Part shown: positions 1-64,000 of the stretch, piece after piece
How the letters are laid out: every line of letters starts with the position of its first letter
Position numbering within the stretch: the first letter of the stretch is position 1
Source: Rhabdophis nuchalis
Lineage: Eukaryota; Chordata; Lepidosauria; Squamata; Natricidae
Assembly: GCA_039707465.1 (NCBI GenBank)
Contig: CM077644.1
Coordinates: 220,535,962 to 220,599,961 of the forward strand
DNA: 64,000 nt
Reading direction: 5' to 3'
Position numbers and translations under genes: made by a program
The notes under the pieces: model-generated
Told to the model about the DNA's origin: nothing
The model's input: only the letters and a program-made list of their open reading frames with translations
Database searches by the model: none

Positions 1-1113
1 TGCTTGTTTCCATACAAATATAGTTCAAATTTTTGAACCAAATAATTTGAAGGGAAAAAAATGTAATAGATGCTCTGAAGTTCCCTGGTCTTTCTGTATC
101 TCCTAAAATGCATGCCCAATAAAACAAAGAGAAGCAAAGTACAGATAGGTAGATGATCTAACAATGTATTAGATAGCTTTCCAGACAATATAATTCAGCA
201 ATGAGTCTACAGTGGGGTGGTTTCAAAATTTATTCAACAGGATTCACCTTTCTTTAGAAAAAACAAGCTTCAGTATATTCATATGTTTTGGTACAAAGTG
301 CAAAATATACATAAAGGCTTTGTCTGTCCAATACCTCTGTTTACTGAATCGCTATTTTTTTTTAACAAAAATAAAAAATACAGAAAAGTACAAAATTGTT
401 ACATACATTCTACAATATTATAAAAGAGCACACATGTTTATTGAACCGATGTACTTGACCTTTAAATTAACCACAGCACTTAGGTTCACATAAGCTGCTT
501 ACAGTTTTGCGTGCCTTGTTCTATGGAACTTGATTCTAGAAGTACAAATGTGTACCATTTTTGCACCCGATGTGAATATTCATTCATCTTACAGAAAGCA
601 ATATTTTCTACATCATATCCAATGGCAGTGAAAATGCTTGACTCAAGCAGAATGGTAATTAAAATTCATCAGGAACATCTGTATTAATGCTGTTGGGATG
701 TGTAGAGACATGACGAATCAGCCTTACAGTTATTTATGTTAGGCTGGAGGGGAACTCAACTGATTTTCTTCCCCATGCAAACATAAACTGAAATTTAAAA
801 AGAGCTTCCTGGTATTTCAGCCAGTGTTAAACAAAAGTAAAGACAATAATTTATTAGTTATTTTCAACAGAGATAATATATTACAGGTAAGAAGAGTATG
901 TATCTTCCAGTGTTATGGACTTGAGACATTCAGAAGTTATGCCTTATGCTAGTCAATAAGAGTTTACTGCTGTGTAAGTGTTTAAGTGATAGGAGCATAT
1001 ATGCTTCTGATATTAGTGAAGAATGCAGAAACAGTGGCATAAATGGCTGAGCAGAATAATGTAGTTACCTATCAGAACATCCCAATTCCAAAATTAAAAT
1101 GTTCCCCTTAAAG

Positions 1114-1334
1114 CAGGGGTAGTCAACCTTTTTATACCTACTGCCCACTTTTGTATCTCTGCTAGTAGTAAAATTTTCCAACCGCCCACCAGTTCCACAG
1201 TAATAGTGATTTATAAAGTAGGGAAGTCAATTAAATAAAGGAAAGTGCTTCAGTATCGGACAAAACCTCTACTGCCCACCATGAAAGCTGGAATGCCCAC
1301 TAGTGGGCGGTAGGGACCAGGTTGACTACCACTG
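1114..1334. mobile_element. hAT-type MITE with 8-bp target duplication
   Basis: Terminal inverted repeats CAGGGGTAGTCAACC and GGTTGACTACCACTG bound 221 bp. The octamer CCTTAAAG is duplicated exactly at 1106-1113 and 1335-1342. The 8-bp duplication and CAGGG ends identify a non-autonomous hAT element. Confidence 0.88.
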
Positions 1335-2898
1335 CCTTAAAGTATAATGTAATGGGTTCTGAAGGATGGGTTTGAAGATTTTAAGTACATGTAATATAGT
1401 CAAGAACAAACTTAATGGATAAACAACATTGTAAACAAGAGTGAAAGAATTTGCCTGACACTTCAGATATGCAGGAGGAAATTAAGCACACAATTTACTT
1501 CTATTCTCATAAATACTTGTCTCTTGCTTCTGCAACATCTAATTTTTTAAAAAAATCCAGCTATTTCTGACAGCTTAATATGCTTCAAATCCCATTAAAG
1601 TAATGCTCTTTGGAATCTTATAAAAAAGAAATTTAAAAAAACCTACACAGATTTGCCATCTTAAAAGCTGTAATGAAAAGAACAATTGGTGAAAAGGAAT
1701 AAATTAATTCTGAATTATTATTATTTTTAAATTACTAGTAGTCCTTGCTTAGGAACTTTCTCAAGCAGCTGCTGTTTGCAGTTATGACCTTGTTGGAAAA
1801 GTAACTTTGCACCAAACATCACATTTATGACTGCAGCATCGCTCTCTCTCTAAATCACATTTGGTATTACAGTCAGTCAGTGCGTGCAGTCCTGTGTAAA
1901 ATCATAAGCAGAGTCATGCTCATGTAATTTTTAACTTGGTAACATGGTAATTTTACCATGTTAACTTGGTAATTTTTAACAAACAAGTTGCCAGTCTCAA
2001 TTGTAGTTGTCAAGGAGGAAGTCTACTAATGTTCGTTATGGAATGGTTAATCCTTGTTTCCTGGATTAAAACCCAAATTAAGGAATGTTGAGAAATTAGC
2101 ACCTCGATCCTTTACAAATACTGCTTTACACCAAGAATTGTAAATAAGGCCAGCCATTCTGCTCTCTTAAATCAAATAAAATCTTTTAAGGGTTTTGTGA
2201 TGGAGAAATAAACTGTTTTTTTGGCTGGTATACACTGAGGATTCCGGAAATGGGTATCTAGATTATAATATTTGCTGCTTCAGAAAACCTGACTGCTCCT
2301 TAAAACCCTGAAAAGAAACTGAGTTTCCTTTTATTGTTTATTTACTTATTTCAAGAGCTATTTGAAAGCTTTCAAAAGCTATTTGAAAGCAAAGAAAAAA
2401 GAGCTTAAAATGGCATCAGAGTTTTACATGTTGTACAAAACTAAAATAAACATTTCAAAGTGACATTTGATTAGTATTGCATGTGGATGTCCTTATATCA
2501 ATATAGCATTTAAAATCAAATCAGTATTCAATAATTAATAAAGGTATCCATTATAATAAAAATCAGTCAGAATGAATAATCCATGAATGTTTCTACATGA
2601 TTTTAGAAGGCCTATTCTTAATGTACAGTTTATTGTTACAGTTTTGGGTACACAAACAATACTAGGCCACACCATGCTCTTATCTTGTCATACAATATTG
2701 CTCTAACACAGTAATCTTTGCAATCACATCTCCAGCTTTTTTAGACAGTGTCTAAACGAGTAAGTGCTATCGTTTCTTTGGTGCCACAATAAGCTACAAA
2801 TATTTGTATACTGTTGAGCAATTCTGTGCTAAGCTACAATGGTTTCTGCTCATGTTACATTTAGTCACAGAGTAAACAAACCAATTTATGGTTTGATA

Positions 2899-3020
2899 CA
2901 GGGGTGTCAAACCTGCGTCGTCACACCGACAACTGACATATCGAGATTTTCGCCTTTGCTAAACCAAGGGTGGGTGTGACTAGCACGTGACGCATTTGGG
3001 CCGCGAGTTTGAGAGCCCTG
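2899..3020. mobile_element. hAT-type MITE, decayed
   Basis: Begins CAGGGGTGTCAAAC and ends GAGAGCCCTG after GGGCCGCGAGTTTGA. Flanks GTTTGATA and GTTTAATG are a poor match, so the target duplication has decayed. Confidence 0.6.
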
Positions 3021-3447
3021 GTTTAATGTAATATCTGAATCCAGATACTGTGAGGAGTAACTGCTCAGTGTCTAAACCTTTGAGTAACTCAAGGACAGTT
3101 TTTGACTGCAGGATGAAAATAACAGGTCCTGTTATACTGGTAAATAAAGACAAACTATTCCACATGTACCCTTATCAAGGATAGAAAGCAGTATTCCTGA
3201 TAGATTTCATCATTAGTTCTGGCCCTGCCAATTCAGAGGATTCATTATTAACAGTACAAAATATAAAAACAAAATCTTTATACAACTGTAAACAAAAGCC
3301 CAAACCGACCAGCAGTTATATGTATCATATTTTCACTTATAAAAAGCGTAAAACCTTTGAATAAGGCACTCGTAGAAATTAAACAGTGTGATTGCAAGCA
3401 CTGTTTGTGGCTCAAGATTCGTACATTCGGGAGTATTTCTGCTATGT

Positions 3448-59401
<55,954 letters not shown>

Positions 59402-59610
59402 CTGAAAAATTGACAAACTCTTATTAAATGTCCTGACATATTTGACAAAGGTTCAGTTTAAATGAAAAACTGGAAAGAATTCTTTTGTTAATGTGATACT
59501 AGCCTTTTAAAATCACATTTTTGGGGTCTGCCAGAAGCTTTTCCTTACATGGTGCTCTTCAAACAGGTATCATTTGTCACTAACAGCCACTTTGAGTACT
59601 AATTACAAAT

Positions 59611-60018
59611 TACCATATTTTTTTTGCTCCATAAGACCACTCCCCAAAGTGGGTACAAATGTCTGTGCGTCTTATGGAGTGAATATAGGTGCCGCTGCTT
59701 TAGTGAACAGCAATTGGTCTGCAGTGGCAGGGTCCTTTTATAGTACTGAACCCCGCCTCTTCTGTTTTTGTCATTGCCCACCTCTTCTGTTTCTTTTCCT
59801 CAGTGCAGGAGTCAATAAGCAGAGCTGGCACATGAGACGACACCTATCTGTGGTCCTCTCAGGCTCCGCCTCCTGCCCTCACTACACTGCTGCTCTATAT
59901 TCACAGTGAGATGGCGGTCCATATTCACAGTACCCTGAATTTTTTTTTCTTATGTTCCTCCTCTAAACCTAGGTGCATCTTATAGTCAGGTGTGTCTTAT
60001 AGTGCAAAAAATACCATA
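59611..60018. mobile_element. TA-flanked MITE ('ccataagac' ends)
   Basis: TACCATATTTTTTTTGCTCC at the left and GTGCAAAAAATACCATA at the right, with TGCGTCTTATGGAG and GTGTCTTATAG inside. Related to 32761-33171. Confidence 0.6.
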
Positions 60019-60829
60019 TATTAGAAGAGCCGGAAAGGCAGTATGTAGGGCAGGGCTACCTGTAACTGATGTTTAAATAACTTGAGAAGTTCAATGATGC
60101 AATAGAAGTTCCATCTATTTTTTATTTGTCTCACATACATACAGATATTCTCCCTGTGGACACTCCTGCTAGAAGAACATTTCTATAAAGTCTATTTTGG
60201 GGTAAATTACAATTAGTATGTAATGTGCTAGAAGTAGATATCAAACAACTCTTTAAAAAAACATTTATCATTGATGCATTTTAAGAGCAAATTCCGAGAC
60301 ATTTCCAATATTACAGAGGAGGTACTGGGGGAGGTTGTCACATGCATCTGCCAAAGAAATATATTTAATGATAGGGTGAGCTACTCTCCATTTGTAACTT
60401 GTTCCCAGAAAGCGTATCTTCTCCATCATGGTGTCTCTTTTGTGGAAGAGCTTCTACCCAACATAAGGACAACCTTCACTACTGATTTTCCAGAAGGCCA
60501 TGAAGACAAGTCTATTTGCTAAAGCATTGGGATGATTATGGAATTCTGGCATGAGGGATGGATGGTTTTTTGATGTGTTGATATTGTGATTTTTAAGGAC
60601 CTCAGCCCTATTTCTTTTTAATGGACTTCTATTTAATGGACTTGCTTGATGTCTTTATATCTGCTCACTGCCCAGACTTTCTGGGGGAAAGTTAGAAACC
60701 CAATAGTTCTTCCCCCTATCCCTTTTCCCTTTTTAATTGGCTTTTTAATTCTGGTTAAATGTGCATTACTTATCTTTCTCCCCTCTTTTATTAACAATTG
60801 AGATATAAACAGAGACATGCACATACATA

Positions 60830-61175
60830 GAATCATAGGGCTGGAAGGGACATTGGGGGGGGGGGGTGTTTTCTAATCTGTCCAAGGCAGGAGTTCTTAT
60901 ACCATCCTAGACCAATGGTTGTCCAATTTTTTGTCCAACAATGGAGCACCGAAACTCCGGTAGGCAAACCATTCCTTTAATCAATCATTTTCACTGTCAA
61001 AAGTATTCCTTGTCCCTAGGTTGGATCTCCCTCTGATGAACTTCCCTTCATTGTTTCTTGTCCTGTCATCAGGTGGAGAATAAATTGACCCCCTCTCTTC
61101 TGTGACAGCCTTAAAAGCATTGGAAGATGATTATCACGTCTCCCCTGAGCTTTCTGTTTATTAGGTTAAACATAG
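60830..61175 (-). mobile_element. CR1 LINE 3' end, diverged
   Basis: Plus-strand complement begins ATAGAATCATAGGGCTGGAAG, the CR1 tail, and continues with GTCCAATTTTTTGTCC and CCTTCATTGTTTCTTGTCC blocks. Confidence 0.78.
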
Positions 61176-61558
61176 TTTAGTGTTCTAGTGTCTAGTTTTT
61201 CTTAGCCGGTCATCGTATGATTTAGCCTTCAGACATTCTTACTTTATACATCAACTCTTTTGCATTGTTTCTCTCCTTTACGCAATACTGTGACTAAGCT
61301 ATTGTGTGGAACAATTAGTCAGCCTTCTGAATGTCCTCCTCATGAATATTCTTGCCATGGGTTGAAATTCTATGATATCAAGAGCTGTTTAAACATAAAG
61401 CAGACTGTGGGAGGAAACAAATCTAAATACAAAATGAGTTGTGTAAGTCAGCCTATGACCTATTCTTCAAGAATACACACGGGTGCAGCACCAAGTAAAT
61501 GCCTAGCAGGGTCTATCAAGTCCTACATAACCAAAGTTACATGGATTTTAGAAAAGTA

Positions 61559-62124
61559 CCCTGTTTCCCTGAAAATAAGACCTCCCTGGATAACAAGCCC
61601 AATCGGGCTTTTGAGCGCATGCACTAAAATAAACCCTCCCCCAAAATAAGCCTTCCCTGAAAATGTTTATACGCATGCTCAGACTGTCCCCTGCGCAAAC
61701 AACACAAGGTGAGGAGCTGAGGGCTGAAGGGGAGGGAAAGAGAGAGGGGAACATGCCCCATGCACCCTACATGCCCTGGCCTAGTGGCCACTCCTGCAAC
61801 CCTAACCACCATGCCCATTATGTCATGCTAATGGCCACCGCAAAAAGAGCAGCAGGCCCAGCGACACGCTTCACACCCCACTCCTTACTCCTTACCTACC
61901 GCTGTGTATTCCGGCAGCTGAGCAGTGCTTTGATTGAAAAGTGTTCAGCTGACGAACGGCTGAGTTGTGCTGTCGCAGCAACACAACACAGCAACATGAA
62001 GTGACCACACTCGCCACCTCCTGCACCTCAAAAATAATAAGACCTTCTCGAAAATAAGGCCAAGTGCTTATTTTAGAGGTCAAAAGAAAATAAGACCCTA
62101 TGTCTTATTTTCTGGGAAACAAGG
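61559..62124. mobile_element. TA-flanked MITE (mariner-like), copy 3, enlarged
   Basis: CCTGTTTCCCTGAAAATAAG to TTATTTTCTGGGAAACAAGG with TA flanks. At 566 bp it is more than twice the size of the other two copies, owing to extra sequence at about 61660-61970. Confidence 0.72.
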
Positions 62125-62289
62125 TATATTTCATGTTCTGCTGGCATAAATAAAGAGCCTTGGAAAGTGCCATGGAAATGTCTTAGGCTCATTGCTAATG
62201 AGTTAATTCCCACTTAAGTACTTTGAAGCTCTTTTCCCAGATTTATCCCCACCTGGGTTGAGTTCCCAACGTATTTAGGCACAGCTATC

Positions 62290-62690
62290 ATTTTTCTTCC
62301 CAGCCTACCCGCCCTCCTCACAGTGGAACAGATTGTTTTGAAGCCAGTCAATTATTTTGTGTTCTCTCAATATGTCCAAACCATGTGAAACCATGTCTTT
62401 TATATTTAATCGGTCACATTTTAATTCAATCCACATTTTTCTTCTTTCCACTATATTCACGTTTTTTTTGTTTCTTCTGTCATACTCAGCTCTTATTTCC
62501 ACATATGATATTGGACAGAAACATAAGGTCTTTTGCATTGTCCCATTTTTCCTAACATTTTTACTTCTTGCTAAAGATTGTAGACTGTCCACAACCTTAT
62601 CAGTTTCTTCATCCATTTTTCTATCTTTAGTGAACAACCTACCAAGATAAACAAAATTCATCTGCTTGTTGTAGTGTTTTACCACATGTT
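62290..62690 (-). mobile_element. Decayed LINE reverse transcriptase C-terminal fragment
   Basis: A minus-strand frame contains NFVYLGRLFTKDRKMDEETD and, further on, a GLDILREHKIIDWL stretch, resembling the FVYLG...DGKMD block and HIERM block of RTE-like or related LINEs. The clade is not certain. Confidence 0.55.
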
Positions 62691-63169
62691 CCTAATACTT
62701 TTGTGGATGAATATATTAAACCCTCAATGTACCCTTGATGTACCGTGACAGGTACAGAGCATATAATTATCTTATTCCCTGCTTAATGTTAAATTATTCA
62801 CTAAATATTCTATTTATTCTCATGCATATTTTTATTTCCTCCATATACTGTTCGGCAATCCTTTTTCAACTCTACATTAGCATACAAATTCTATAATCCA
62901 TGCCTATCAGTCATGTTTCCTGTAAATCAACAAAGATACACTAATCTTTATTTCTTACATATGACCTGTTGAAAAGGACAAATCGGATTGGCACTTGTGC
63001 CTGGAATGAAGCCACATTGCCCTTCCCAAACTTGACTTTTGTTAAGTATTTTAGGCATACTTACCAAACAAAGAAACTACTCCAAGGAACCACATTCCAC
63101 ATTCCAACATTTATAGATTTATACTATCTACAGCTGCAACTTTACCATTTTTCTATTGTCTCACAGCAA

Positions 63170-63885
63170 GTACAAGTAGTGGTCAACTTACATCCATTCA
63201 AAGTTAAAATGGAACTGAAAAAAGTGACTTATGACCATTTCCCACACTTAGGACCATTGTAGTATCCCCATGATCACGTGATCAAAAATTGGACACTTAA
63301 CAATTGACATGTATTTATGATGGTTTCAATGTCCCAAGGTCATGTGATCATCTCTTCCGACTGTGAAGCTCCCAAGGGAAAACCCCAATTAATTCATGGC
63401 CTCAAGATAAAGTTCAAGAAACATCCATTTATTAGGGTTAGCACCTTAACTGAACTTCTGTGTAGCCAAGAATGAAAGTGATTTGATGGCTTCTAAGCTT
63501 TACCCCCCTATGTCCCCTCCCCTCTGCCTGTCATAAATCACGTTCCCCAATTAGCATCGAAAGTAAATCTATGCATGTGCAGTCACAGGTAATCCTGAGA
63601 TTCCTTTTCCGACCACAGGAATGTGAAGAATTTTCACTTCGTTAGGGGAGTTCTGATAATCATTATGGCAACGGCGTAACGTTAACACCGACCTTCTGAC
63701 TAGCAAAGTCAATGGGGAAACCAGATTCACTTAACAACCATGTTACTAACTTAGCAACTGCACTGATTCACTTAACAACTGTGGCAAGAAAGGTCATAAC
63801 ATGGGGCAACATTCACAAGTGTCTTGCTTAGCAACAGAAACTTTGGTTTCAATTGTGGTCACAAATCGAGGATTACCAGTGTGGG
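63170..63885. mobile_element. Tigger-like MITE interrupted by a solo LTR
   Basis: Shares GTGACTTATGACC, AACCAGATTCACTTAACAAC and ACAAATCGAGGATTACC with 57787-58185. The interruption is at 63362-63687. Confidence 0.78.
63362..63687 (-). mobile_element. Solo LTR, 326 bp
   Basis: TGTGAAGCTCCC to CGTTAACA on the plus strand (TG...CA on both strands), with exact 5-bp duplication CCGAC at 63357-63361 and 63688-63692. AATAAA on the minus strand (63428-63433) about 65 bases before the end gives the orientation. No internal region remains. Confidence 0.82.
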
Positions 63886-63944
63886 TTCAATACAAAGGAG
63901 AGTGACCAGTATGGAAGATTCATTTGGAGAGGATTTGTACAGAA

Positions 63945-64000
63945 AGAATACAATAATACAATAGCAGAGTTGGAAGGGACCTTGTAGGTCTTCTAGTCCA
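63945..64000 (-). mobile_element. CR1 LINE 3' end, cut by window edge
   Basis: ACAATACAATAGCAGAGTTGG and TAGTCCA are the complement of the CR1 tail, as at 23996. Confidence 0.8.

Larger units (their letters stand above)
1..3447 (-). other. ITGA2 3' UTR and downstream DNA
   Basis: No second gene was recognised here. AATAAA occurs several times on the coding strand (near 2634, 2335, 850 and 231), so the cleavage site cannot be chosen. Human ITGA2 has a long 3' UTR of some kilobases, so much of this may be transcribed. Two hAT-type MITEs lie inside (1114-1334, 2899-3020); the rest is A/T-rich unique-looking sequence. In human, MOCS2 lies tail-to-tail beyond ITGA2; no coding match to it was seen. 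Confidence 0.6.
59402..64000 (-). other. Intron 2 of ITGA2 (partial)
   Basis: No sequence matching the expected exon 2 (FG-GAP start) was found, so it should lie beyond the window. The stretch holds two TA-flanked MITEs, two CR1 tails, a decayed LINE and an LTR-interrupted MITE, listed separately. Between 60020 and 60830 I see nothing clear apart from a weak LINE-like frame near 60271-60522. Confidence 0.65.

Noticed and set aside
1..3447. A second gene (for example MOCS2) downstream of ITGA2
   Set aside because: No frame on either strand resembles it and no splice sites with coding phase were found.

Overview
This is a vertebrate nuclear genome window, almost certainly from a squamate reptile and plausibly a snake. 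The only host gene recognised is the integrin alpha-2 gene (ITGA2, the collagen-receptor alpha subunit) on the minus strand. Twenty-eight coding exons are readable, from the exon equivalent to human exon 3 (59301-59401) to the last exon, whose stop codon is at 3448-3450. Spliced, they give an uninterrupted frame of 1118 codons plus stop. Exons 1-2 (signal peptide and first propeller strands) would lie beyond the right edge. All splice phases agree and every intron is bounded by GT-AG, except intron 12, which uses a GC donor. Nothing suggests a pseudogene.

The exons encode, in order: propeller start (exons 3-5), the inserted I (vWA) domain with intact MIDAS residues (exons 6-10), the rest of the beta-propeller with three FG-GAP calcium loops (exons 10-15), thigh, calf-1 and calf-2 (exons 16-28), the transmembrane helix (exon 29) and a GFFKR-type cytoplasmic tail (exon 30). 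Positions 1-3447 are 3'UTR and downstream DNA.

The rest is intron filled with mobile elements typical of squamates: L2-clade LINEs (one with a 1073-codon open frame), CR1, Bov-B, Sauria SINEs and other tRNA-derived SINEs, two solo LTRs, about twenty hAT-type MITEs (most with exact 8-bp target duplications), SPIN copies, TA-flanked mariner/Tigger-like MITEs, and three Helitrons with canonical TC and CTAG ends. The Helitrons sit in introns 13, 12 and 9 and carry CR1 fragments, a nested hAT and long tetranucleotide arrays. The taxonomic call rests on SPIN + Bov-B + Sauria SINE + CR1/L2 together.

The most interesting structure is in the mobile elements: a stack of three different hATs sharing one octamer target (47872-48290), an L2 inserted into another L2 with an 18-bp target duplication, a retroposon carrying only an L1 ORF1 C-terminal domain (55670-56273), a tRNA-headed, CR1-tailed SINE, and the three related Helitrons. 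In the host gene, the GC donor of intron 12 and changes at collagen-contact positions of the I domain deserve checking.
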